Program-made: the position numbers and the translations under genes
Notes under the pieces: model-generated
The model's database searches: none
What the model was told of the DNA's origin: nothing
The model's input: the letters and a program-made list of their open reading frames with translations, nothing else
Assembly (NCBI GenBank): GCA_021784255.1
Contig: JAJXSZ010000159.1
Span: 1-7,285 of the forward strand
DNA from: Pseudomonadota bacterium
Lineage (GTDB): Bacteria; Pseudomonadota; Alphaproteobacteria; Acetobacterales; Acetobacteraceae
Length of the DNA stretch: 7,285 nucleotides
Direction: 5' to 3'
Shown: piece by piece, positions 1-6,011 of the stretch
Layout of the letters: every line of letters begins with the position of its first letter
Numbering within the stretch: position 1 is the stretch's first letter

Positions 1-69
1 AGTGGCTGGCGGCAGCGGCGCGGAAGCTCCGGGCGCGCGCTGGCGGCGGGGCGGGCGGCGCTGGCCTGA
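1..69 (+). CDS. Possible C-terminal end of a gene entering from the left (partial, unidentified)
   Basis: Frame 1 is open from the first base to a TGA at 67-69. It gives 22 residues rich in Arg, Ala and Gly, ending in AAGRAALA. Nearly all codons end in G or C (about 20 of 22 by eye), as in the other genes here, and a weak hairpin that could terminate this strand follows at 148-172. The tail is too short to assign to a family. A rival reading is a minus-strand gene starting with ATG at 77-75 (MPVQASAARPA...) and leaving through the left edge, but no Shine-Dalgarno sequence precedes that ATG. Sequence to the left would decide. Confidence 0.3.
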   Translation, partial: SGWRQRRGSSGRALAAGRAALA

Positions 70-229
70 ACGGGCATCGTAGGGGCTGCTGGCGGGCCGC
101 TCACGAAACTGTGATTACGCCCCCCCGAGGGCACCCTATCCAAGCGGCCGTGAAGCACGGGCGGGGTATTTTAGCGAATGAGGCCGCGCCGAAGGGCCGC
201 GAAATCGACTCTAACGTATTGATTTTCAA
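70..229. other. Non-coding stretch beyond the tRNA 3' end
   Basis: No convincing gene lies here. The one frame that stays open across it runs into the tRNA and has unremarkable content. Base composition is mixed: a C-run at 120-126, then AT-richer patches around 167-180 and 203-230. The latter include the perfect inverted repeat ATTGA-TTT-TCAAT at 218-230, which touches the last base of the tRNA CCA end. These patches stand out in so GC-rich a background. Seen directly: composition and inverted repeat. Inferred only: a possible att-site edge. Confidence 0.5.
148..172 (+). terminator. Weak candidate rho-independent terminator
   Basis: CCGTG (148-152) and CACGG (156-160) form a 5-bp stem around an AAG loop. 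After six G/C bases the run TATTTT follows at 167-172. It lies about 80 nt after the possible stop at 69 and reads in the plus direction; on the minus strand there is no T-run after the stem. The stem is short and the T-run is displaced, so this is only a candidate. Confidence 0.25.
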
Positions 230-304
230 TGGTGCCGACGGTCAGGATTGAACTGACGACCTGCTGATTACGAATCAGCTGCTCTACCACTGAGCTACGT
301 CGGC
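230..304 (-). tRNA. tRNA-Thr (anticodon CGU)
   Basis: The reverse complement folds as a complete 75-nt tRNA. The acceptor arms GCCGACG and CGTCGGC pair over all 7 bp, followed by discriminator A and an encoded CCA (230-232). The D arm contains AGCTCAGTGGTAGAGC. The anticodon stem GCTGA/TCAGC encloses the 7-nt loop TTCGTAA, giving anticodon CGT, which reads the Thr codon ACG. The T arm GTCAG-TTCAATC-CTGAC is canonical. G1-C72 and C2-G71 agree with threonyl-tRNA identity. ACG should be a frequent Thr codon in so GC-rich a genome. The gene starts 25 nt after the upstream 100-aa gene on the same strand, so it could be read through from that operon. No clear promoter of its own is visible. Confidence 0.97.
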
Positions 305-329
305 CTCGCGAGGGTGCGGCCTGATAACT

Positions 330-632
330 CTAGCCGCTGCTCGCCGCAAGCTTCGCGCCCGCCGGCGTCGGCTCCAGGTGCCAATGGCATTTCAGGGCCC
401 CCTCGGGGATGCGGATCGGGTCGCGCAGCAGGCCCGCGCGCACCATGGCGGCGATTTCCGGCTCGACCGCGGCGACCGGCTGGCCGAGCGCGGTGGCGAC
501 CCGGCGCAGGCCGTCGATCGCCTCGTCCTCGCGGATACCGCCGCGCAGGGCCAGGCGCAGGATCGCCTCGCGCAGGCCCGGCGCGGGCAGTGTCGGTTCG
601 GGCAGCGTCGGGGGCAGCGTCGGCTCGGACAT
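330..632 (-). CDS. Hypothetical 100-aa protein, winged-helix-like, coupled to the ABC1 kinase
   Basis: I do not recognise a named family. Residues 1-18 are a Pro-rich low-complexity leader with three PTLP-type repeats. Residues 19-70 look helical, with hydrophobic spacing as in LREAILRLAL and a second helix pair ending MVRAGLLRD. Residues 71-92 (PIRIPEGALKCHWHLEPTPAG) look like a beta-hairpin or wing. The overall pattern suggests a small helix-turn-helix/winged-helix fold, which is an inference from pattern alone. There is no signal peptide or membrane segment. The start is well supported: AGGAGG lies 7 nt upstream, inside the preceding gene, and the ATG shares its A with the TGA of the ABC1 kinase (TGATG). 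That overlap implies translational coupling and perhaps a shared role with the kinase. The stop is TAG. Confidence 0.8.
   Translation of the reverse strand: MSEPTLPPTLPEPTLPAPGLREAILRLALRGGIREDEAIDGLRRVATALGQPVAAVEPEIAAMVRAGLLRDPIRIPEGALKCHWHLEPTPAGAKLAASSG
586..627 (-). repeat. Short imperfect tandem repeat encoding PTLP units
   Basis: Three degenerate copies of GGCAGYGTCGG occur in tandem on the plus strand. They encode the repeated Pro-Thr-Leu-Pro units at the N terminus of the 100-aa protein. The copies differ in bases between units, and the length could vary between strains. Confidence 0.55.
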
Positions 633-1993
633 CAGGCCGCCTCCTGCGCCGGCAGCGGCACCCCCGCCGCGGTCAGCGCCGCCACCTGGCGCGCGCCGAG
701 CTGCTCGGCGTCAAAATCCGCAATCAGCTCGTGGAACAGGCGCGACCAGTTGAGCTCGGCGCGCAGGCGCACGAAGACGGCGCCGAGGCCGATGGCGCTG
801 CGGTCCATCAGCACGAACTCGCGCGGCGGGCGGACGCCGCCGGTGCGCTTGAGCCCGGCATGCACGCGCCGTGCGACCTCGCGGCCGAATTGCGGGTCGT
901 CGGTCTCCTGGATGCGGCGCACGCGGTCCTCGATCAGCGGCTCGTAGAGGAAGCGCGCCCATTCGTTCAGCACCGCCATCTTCTCGCGCGAGAGGTCGGT
1001 GAAGCCCCAGGTGCGGTAGGCGTGCTCGGCCTTGGCCTCGTCGTTGTCGCGCACCGCCTCGAACAGGTCGATGACACCGCGCACGAAGCGCGCGGCGAAG
1101 ACGCGGATGACGCCGAAATCGAGCAGGTTCACGCTGCCGTCGGGGCGGACCTGGTAGTTCCCGAGATGCGGGTCGCCGTGGATCACGCCGAAGCGGTAGA
1201 AGGGAATGTACCAGGCGCGGAACAATGCCTCGGCGATGCGGTTGCGCTCCTCCGCCGGCGCGTCCTCGGCGAGGCGGTCGGTGAGCTTGCGGCCGTCGAG
1301 CCAGCTCATCGTCAGCAGGCGCCGGCTGGAAAGTTCCGGATATGGAACGGGGACGTGGACCAGGGGCTGGTCGGCGAGCATCTGGCCGTAGAGGCGCATC
1401 TGCGCCGCCTCGCGCGTGTAGTCCAGCTCCTCGCGCAGGCGCTCGCACAGCTCGGTGTAGATGTCCTCCTGCTGGATCGCGTTGTCCATGCGCCGATAGA
1501 CCGCCATGGCCAGCCGGAGCTGGCGCAGATCCGCCTCCACGACGCTCGCCATGTCCGGGTATTGCAGCTTGCAGGCGAGGCGCGTGCCGTCGGCGAGGGT
1601 GGCGCGGTGCACCTGGCCGAGGCTCGCGGCGGCGGCCGCGGTCTCGTCGAAGCTGGCGAAGCGGGCGCGCCAGTTCGCGCCGAGCTCGGCGGTCATGCGC
1701 CGGCGCACGAAGGCGGCACCCATCGGCGGCGCGTTGTTCTGCAGCTCGGCGAGCTGCAGGGCGTATTCCTCGGGCAGCGCGTCGGGGACCGTGGAGAGGA
1801 ACTGCGCCACCTTCATCAGCGGCCCCTTGAGGCCGCCGAGGATGGCGCGCAGGTCCTCGGCCTGGTCGGCGCGGTCGAACTTCATACCGAAGGCCCGCGA
1901 GCCCACCATCCGCGCGGCGATGCCGCCGACGGCGCCCGAGGTGCGCGCGAGGCGGCGGATCTCGCCGAACAGCGAGGGGTTGTCTTCGCTCAT
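632..1993 (-). CDS. ABC1/AarF (UbiB/COQ8-like) family atypical kinase, 453 aa
   Basis: This is a member of the ABC1 atypical kinase family (UbiB, COQ8/ADCK), which supports ubiquinone biosynthesis or related lipid functions. Visible family motifs are the KxGQ-type region as KVAQ (61-64), the Ala-rich loop AAAASLGQVH (about 120-129) in place of a Gly-rich loop, the nucleotide-binding Lys in ACKLQYP (K142), ELDYTREA (189-196), the catalytic HGDPHLGN (272-279) and metal-binding DFG (292-294). All core catalytic residues are present. Unlike E. coli UbiB there is no hydrophobic C-terminal membrane segment, so the protein looks soluble or peripheral. The Gly of KxGQ is Ala. The start lies 10 nt after the peptidase stop with no purine-rich Shine-Dalgarno, suggesting reinitiation. 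The exact substrate cannot be read from sequence; a role in ubiquinone synthesis is an inference from the family. Confidence 0.93.
   Translation of the reverse strand: MSEDNPSLFGEIRRLARTSGAVGGIAARMVGSRAFGMKFDRADQAEDLRAILGGLKGPLMKVAQFLSTVPDALPEEYALQLAELQNNAPPMGAAFVRRRMTAELGANWRARFASFDETAAAAASLGQVHRATLADGTRLACKLQYPDMASVVEADLRQLRLAMAVYRRMDNAIQQEDIYTELCERLREELDYTREAAQMRLYGQMLADQPLVHVPVPYPELSSRRLLTMSWLDGRKLTDRLAEDAPAEERNRIAEALFRAWYIPFYRFGVIHGDPHLGNYQVRPDGSVNLLDFGVIRVFAARFVRGVIDLFEAVRDNDEAKAEHAYRTWGFTDLSREKMAVLNEWARFLYEPLIEDRVRRIQETDDPQFGREVARRVHAGLKRTGGVRPPREFVLMDRSAIGLGAVFVRLRAELNWSRLFHELIADFDAEQLGARQVAALTAAGVPLPAQEAA
640..645 (-). promoter_or_regulatory. Shine-Dalgarno for the 100-aa gene
   Basis: AGGAGG on the minus strand lies 7 nt before the ATG at 632 and inside the end of the kinase gene. 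It fixes the start of the small gene and argues that this short frame is genuinely translated. Confidence 0.8.
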
Positions 1994-2003
1994 GGGCAGG
2001 CGC

Positions 2004-3803
2004 TCATGCGGCGGCCAGCTCGTCGATGAAGCCGGCGACGATGTCGAGCCCGCGGCGCCAGAAGGCGGGATCGGAGGCGTCGAGCCCGAACGGGGCGAGC
2101 AGCTCGCGGTGGCGCAGCGTGCCGCCCGCGCGCAGCATCGCCAGGTATTTGTCGACGAAACCGGGCTGGCCCCGCCGATAGACGTCGTAGAGCGCGTTCA
2201 CCAGGCAGTCGCCGAAGGCGTACGCGTAGACGTAGAACGGCGAGTGGATGAAGTGCGGCACGTAGGACCAGAACACGCTGTATTCCGGGGTGAACTCGAA
2301 GACCGGGCCGAGGCTCTCGCGCTGCACTTCGAGCCAGATCTCGCCGATGCGCTCGGCCAGCACCTCGCCATGGCGGCGCTCGGCATGCAGCTTCTGCTCG
2401 AAGCGGTAGAAGGCGACCTGGCGCACCACTGTGTTGAGCATGTCCTCGACCTTGGCGGCGAGCATGATACGCCGCCGGCGCGGGTCCGTCTCGGCGTCGA
2501 GCAGGGCGCGGAAGGTCAGCATCTCGCCGAACACGCTGGCGGTCTCGGCGAGGGTGAGCGGCGTGCCGGACATCAGGTAGCCCTGGTCGGCGGCGAGGAC
2601 CTGGTGGACGCCGTGGCCGAGCTCGTGGGCAAGCGTCATCACGTCGCGGGTGCGGGCGTGATAGTTGAGCAGCAGGTAGGGGTGCGCCGAGGGCACGGTC
2701 GGGTGGGCGAAGGCGCCCGAGGCCTTGCCGGGGCGCAGGCCGGCATCGATCCAGGGCTGCTCGAAGAAACGGGCGCCGATCGCGGCGAGTTCCGGCGAGA
2801 AGGCGGCGTAGGCGCCGAGCACGGTCGCGCGCGCCTCGGGCCAGGCGATGCGGCGGTCGTCGTCGCCCGGCAGCGGCGCGTTGCGGTCCCAGTGCTGCAG
2901 CTTGTCGAGGCCGAGCCAGCGCGCCTTCATCGCGTAGTAGCGGTGCGCGAGGCGGGGATAGTCGGCGACGACGGCGGCGACGAGCGCGTCCACCACCTCG
3001 TCCTCGACCATGTTGCCGCGGTTGCGCGAGGATTCCGGGCGCGGATAGTGGCGCCAGTTGTCGGCGATCTCCTTGTCCTTGGCCAGCGTGTTGGTGACCA
3101 GCGCGAACAGGCGGATGTTGGCGCCGAACGCCTGGCCGACGCCGCGCCCGGCGGCCTCGCGCACGGCGCGGTCGTGGTCGGAGAGCAGGTTCAGCGCCGC
3201 CGAGACCGTCAACTGCTCGCCGCCGACCGCAACGCGCATGGCGGCGGTGGTCTCGTCGAACAGGCGTGTCCAGGCGGTACGGCCCGTCACTTCCTTCTCG
3301 TGCAGCAGCTTCTCCGCCTCGTCGGAGAGCTGGTGCGGCAGGAAGACGCGCAGATCGCGCAGCCAGGGCTGCCAGCGGGCGAGCGCGGGCTCGCGCAGCC
3401 GCTGCGCCAGCTGCGCCTCGTCGAGGCGGTTGATCTCGAGGGTGAAGAAGATCAGGTGGCTCGAGATCGCGGTCACCCGCTCGGTCATCGACTGGTAGAA
3501 GCGGCCGATCGCCGGGTCGGTGGAGTCGCCCGCGAACAGGAGCTGGGCATAGGACATGACCCGGCCGAGGATTTCCTCGATGCGCTCGTACTCGGCAATC
3601 GCCGCGGCGAGCTCGGCGGCCGGAATCGCGGCGAGCTGGCCGGCGAAGCGGGTGGCGAAGTCGCGCGCCCGGCCCTCGGCGCGGTCGAGGTCGGCGGCGA
3701 GCTGCGCGCTGTCCGTCCCCGGGTAGAGGTCCGCGAGCTCCCACTCCGGCAACGCCTCCGCTTCCGCGCCGGGCAGCGCGCCGGCCGCCTCTCCATCGGG
3801 CAT
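2004..3803 (-). CDS. pepF: Oligoendopeptidase F, M3 family zinc metallopeptidase, 599 aa
   Basis: This is an M3-family metallopeptidase that cleaves oligopeptides in the cytoplasm; there is no signal peptide or membrane segment. The zinc site is clear: HELGH at 393-397, with E420 in LAETASVFGE as the probable third ligand. The typical C-terminal PepF signature HFIHSPFYVYAYAFG (517-531) carries the His/Tyr residues that line the active site. Residues about 20-390 are the helical N-terminal part, beginning WELADLYPG as in other PepF proteins. Length matches the family (about 600 aa). The ATG at 3803 was chosen because AGGA lies 9 nt upstream and the PepF-like sequence starts soon after it. The frame stays open far upstream, but that part is antisense to the ligase gene and unlike any peptidase. 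It is the first gene of a three-gene operon with the ABC1 kinase and the 100-aa protein. Confidence 0.95.
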   Translation of the reverse strand: MPDGEAAGALPGAEAEALPEWELADLYPGTDSAQLAADLDRAEGRARDFATRFAGQLAAIPAAELAAAIAEYERIEEILGRVMSYAQLLFAGDSTDPAIGRFYQSMTERVTAISSHLIFFTLEINRLDEAQLAQRLREPALARWQPWLRDLRVFLPHQLSDEAEKLLHEKEVTGRTAWTRLFDETTAAMRVAVGGEQLTVSAALNLLSDHDRAVREAAGRGVGQAFGANIRLFALVTNTLAKDKEIADNWRHYPRPESSRNRGNMVEDEVVDALVAAVVADYPRLAHRYYAMKARWLGLDKLQHWDRNAPLPGDDDRRIAWPEARATVLGAYAAFSPELAAIGARFFEQPWIDAGLRPGKASGAFAHPTVPSAHPYLLLNYHARTRDVMTLAHELGHGVHQVLAADQGYLMSGTPLTLAETASVFGEMLTFRALLDAETDPRRRRIMLAAKVEDMLNTVVRQVAFYRFEQKLHAERRHGEVLAERIGEIWLEVQRESLGPVFEFTPEYSVFWSYVPHFIHSPFYVYAYAFGDCLVNALYDVYRRGQPGFVDKYLAMLRAGGTLRHRELLAPFGLDASDPAFWRRGLDIVAGFIDELAAA

Positions 3804-3835
3804 GGTCTTCGATCCTGCTCTTCCGTTCACGACGG

Positions 3836-3863
3836 GATGTAGGCTATGGCCCCGCCGCGTCAA
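3836..3863 (-). promoter_or_regulatory. Candidate sigma-70-type promoter of the pepF operon
   Basis: On the minus strand TTGACG (3863-3858) is followed after 16 nt by TACATC (3841-3836). The -35 element is close to consensus and the -10 element is poor. Transcription would start near 3829, leaving a leader of about 26 nt that includes the AGGA ribosome site. It lies in the 132-bp divergent gap, where a promoter is needed. I see no comparably good promoter for the plus-strand ligase there. Confidence 0.4.
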
Positions 3864-3921
3864 AGCCCCGGCGCCGGGAACGAACCGGATTCGGCGACTG
3901 GCGGCGCCACGAACCGTCTCC

Positions 3922-3927
3922 GGAGGG
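3922..3927 (+). promoter_or_regulatory. Shine-Dalgarno deciding the ligase start
   Basis: GGAGGG lies 8 nt before the ATG at 3936 and favours it over the in-frame ATG at 3846, which has no such element. Confidence 0.8.
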
Positions 3928-3935
3928 AACCCGCC

Positions 3936-5660
3936 ATGCCGGCGCGCGATGCTGGCCGTCCCGACTTCGACGCGCCGAACCTCGCCGCGCTGATGTTCGC
4001 CCGCGCGGCGATGTGGGGCGAACGGCCGATGCTGCGCGCCGCCGCCGCGCCGGAAGCGGGCGCGGCAGGCGCCTGGCGGCGGGTCGGCTGGGCCGAATTC
4101 GCGCGCCAGGCGGCGTCGCTGGCACGGCATCTGCGCGAGGCCGGCCTCGCCGCCGGGGACCGCGTGCTGATCGTCTCGGAAAACCGGCCGGAAGTGCCGA
4201 TCGCCGAAGTGGCGCTGATGGCGATCGGCGCCGTGCCGGTGCCGGCCTACACCACCAACACGGTCGCCGACCACGCGCATGTGCTGCGCGATTGCGGGGC
4301 GCGGGTGGCGATCGCCTCGAGCGCGGCGCTGGCGGCGAGGGTCGCGCTGGCCGGGCGGCTCGACCTGCTGGTGGCGATCGAGGCGTTCGCCGCGGCAGGG
4401 GTGCCGACGCTGTCCTGGGCGACGCTGGTGGCGGACCGGCTGGCGCCCGACGACATCGCGGCGGAGGCGGCGATGATTCCGCCGTCGGCGCTCGCCTGCC
4501 TGATCTACACCTCGGGGACCGGCGGCGAACCCAAAGGGGTGATGCTGCCGCACCGCTCGATCCTGGCCAATTGCCGCGGCGCGCTGCCGGTCGCGCGCGC
4601 GCTCGGGCTCGGCGAGGACGAGATCTATCTCTCCTTCCTGCCGCTGAGCCACGCCTTCGAGCACACCGTGGGGCAGTTCTTCTTCCCCGCGCTCGGGGTC
4701 GAGGTGGTCTATGCGCGCGGGACCGAGCACCTCGCGGCCGACATGCTGGCGGTGCAGCCGACGCTGATGACGATGGTGCCGCGGGTGCTGGAGGTGATCC
4801 GCGCGCGGATCCTCGGCGCCGTCGCGCGCGAGAAACCGCTCCGGCGGGCGCTGTTCGGCGCGGCGATGCAGGCCGGCTACCGCGCGCTCGACGGGCGCGC
4901 GAGCCTGCTCGACCGGCTGCTCGACCCGGTCTGGGAGGCGCTGGTGCGGCGCCGGGTGCGCGCGCGCTTCGGCGGGCGGTTCCGCGCGGCGGTCTCGGGC
5001 GGTGCACGGCTCGACCCGGAGGTGGGGCGGTTCTTCCTGGCACTCGGGATCCAGCTGCTGCAGGGGTACGGGCAGACCGAGGCGGGGCCGGTGATCGCGG
5101 TCAACCCGCCCGGCCGGACGCGCATCGCGACGGTGGGACCGCCGCTCGACGGGGTCGAGGTGCGGATCGCCCCCGACGGCGAGATCCTGGTGCGCGGCGA
5201 GCTGGTGATGGACGGCTACTGGCGGCGGCCGGAGGAGACGGCGCAGGTGCTGCGCGATGGCTGGCTCGCCACCGGCGATGTCGGGGAGCTCGGCGCCGAC
5301 GGGTATCTGACCATCACCGATCGCAAGAAGGACATGATCGTGCTGTCTGGCGGCGAGAACGTGTCGCCGGCGCGCATCGAGGCGATGCTGGTGCGGGAGC
5401 CGGCGATCGCCCAGGCGATGGTGCTGGGCGAGGGCAGCGCCGGGCTGCGGGCGCTGCTCGTGGCGGCCGACGGCTGTGACGACGCGGCGGTGGCCGCGGC
5501 GGTTGCCGACGTCAACAAGCGCCTTGCGGTGGTCGAGCGGATCCGCCGCCACGTCGTGGTGGCGCCGTTCACGCACGACAACGGCCAGCTGACGGTGACG
5601 CAGAAGGTCCGCCGGCACATGGTCGCGGCGGCCTACGCGGCGGAGCTGGGGCGCGGCTGA
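3936..5660 (+). CDS. AMP-forming long-chain acyl-CoA synthetase (fatty acid-CoA ligase), 574 aa
   Basis: This enzyme activates a fatty acid with ATP to an acyl-adenylate and then an acyl-CoA, feeding beta-oxidation or lipid synthesis. Signatures of the adenylate-forming superfamily are the P-loop YTSGTGGEPKG (191-201), LSFLPLSHAFEHT (232-244, typical of long-chain synthetases), GYGQTE (377-382), ATGD (445-448), DRKKD (462-466) with GGEN (472-475), and a C-terminal Lys in LTVTQKVRR (K557) at the place of the adenylation lysine. The length and the linker of about 70 residues before GYGQTE fit the COG1022 long-chain group rather than short-chain ligases; chain length is inferred. The start at 3936 follows GGAGGG with 8-nt spacing. 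An in-frame ATG at 3846 has no ribosome site and would add a low-complexity leader. The gene is divergent from pepF and converges on gapR. Confidence 0.93.
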   Translation: MPARDAGRPDFDAPNLAALMFARAAMWGERPMLRAAAAPEAGAAGAWRRVGWAEFARQAASLARHLREAGLAAGDRVLIVSENRPEVPIAEVALMAIGAVPVPAYTTNTVADHAHVLRDCGARVAIASSAALAARVALAGRLDLLVAIEAFAAAGVPTLSWATLVADRLAPDDIAAEAAMIPPSALACLIYTSGTGGEPKGVMLPHRSILANCRGALPVARALGLGEDEIYLSFLPLSHAFEHTVGQFFFPALGVEVVYARGTEHLAADMLAVQPTLMTMVPRVLEVIRARILGAVAREKPLRRALFGAAMQAGYRALDGRASLLDRLLDPVWEALVRRRVRARFGGRFRAAVSGGARLDPEVGRFFLALGIQLLQGYGQTEAGPVIAVNPPGRTRIATVGPPLDGVEVRIAPDGEILVRGELVMDGYWRRPEETAQVLRDGWLATGDVGELGADGYLTITDRKKDMIVLSGGENVSPARIEAMLVREPAIAQAMVLGEGSAGLRALLVAADGCDDAAVAAAVADVNKRLAVVERIRRHVVVAPFTHDNGQLTVTQKVRRHMVAAAYAAELGRG

Positions 5661-5668
5661 GGCGGCGC

Positions 5669-5953
5669 CTACATCCCGAGCGCGCGGCGGTAGACGTCGA
5701 GCAGGGATTCCTGCTCCTCGACCACCGCGGGTTCCTGCTTGCGCAGGCGCACCAGCGTGCGCATCACCTTGACGTCATAGCCCCGGCCCTTGGCCTCGGC
5801 GTAAATGTCGCGGATGTCGCCGCCGAGCGCCTTGCGCTCCTCCTCCAGGCGCTCGATGCGCTCGATATAGGAGCGCAGCTCCTCGGCCGCGAAGGTGGTG
5901 CCGCCACCATCGCCCCTGACCTTGCGCTCCGCCTGCGGTGCATCCAGCGCCAT
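5669..5953 (-). CDS. gapR: GapR (DUF2312) nucleoid-associated protein, 94 aa
   Basis: This belongs to the DUF2312/GapR family of small alphaproteobacterial DNA-binding proteins. In Caulobacter, GapR binds overtwisted DNA ahead of forks and polymerases and stimulates type II topoisomerases. The match rests on the ELRSYIERIERLEEER coiled-coil helix (about 25-40), the IYAEAKGRGYDVKVMRTLVR core (50-69), RLRKQE (69-74) and the short C-terminal helix LLDVYRRALGM. The basic residues K55, R57, K62 and R65 to K72 lie where the family contacts DNA. Length is normal (about 90 aa). The ATG at 5953 follows AAAGGGG with 6-nt spacing; two upstream in-frame ATGs (5977 and further) lack good ribosome sites and would add sequence not typical of the family. 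It lies 58 nt downstream of the DUF1244 gene on the same strand, so they probably share a transcript. The stop lies 8 nt from the convergent ligase stop. Confidence 0.93.
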   Translation of the reverse strand: MALDAPQAERKVRGDGGGTTFAAEELRSYIERIERLEEERKALGGDIRDIYAEAKGRGYDVKVMRTLVRLRKQEPAVVEEQESLLDVYRRALGM

Positions 5954-6011
5954 CGCCTTCCCCTTTGCTGCGGCCATCCGCGCCGCCGATGGGCGGGCGG
6001 GGCGGGCGGGA

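Noticed and set aside
181..203. GGCC-containing hairpin after the tRNA as a terminator
   Set aside because: Only 4 bp pair reliably with a 9-nt loop, and no T-run follows on the minus strand.
314..2029. Plus-strand open frame of 571 codons
   Set aside because: It is antisense to the ABC1 kinase and the 100-aa gene. It has no ribosome site and no recognisable motif, while the minus strand carries complete kinase motifs.
1506..3842. Plus-strand open frame of 778 codons
   Set aside because: It is antisense to pepF and part of the kinase gene, with Val/Gly/Glu-rich sequence typical of a shadow frame and no motif.
4013..5479. Second plus-strand frame of 488 codons inside the ligase gene
   Set aside because: It is a shifted frame of the synthetase, extremely Arg/Ala/Gly-rich, with no start signal.
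3804..5618. Open minus-strand frame of about 605 codons in phase with pepF, which would make a 1204-aa fusion
   Set aside because: It is exactly antisense to the well-supported acyl-CoA synthetase. Its sequence is Arg/His/Pro-rich with no domain, and pepF has its own start with AGGA at 3813-3816. Very GC-rich genes often leave antisense frames open.
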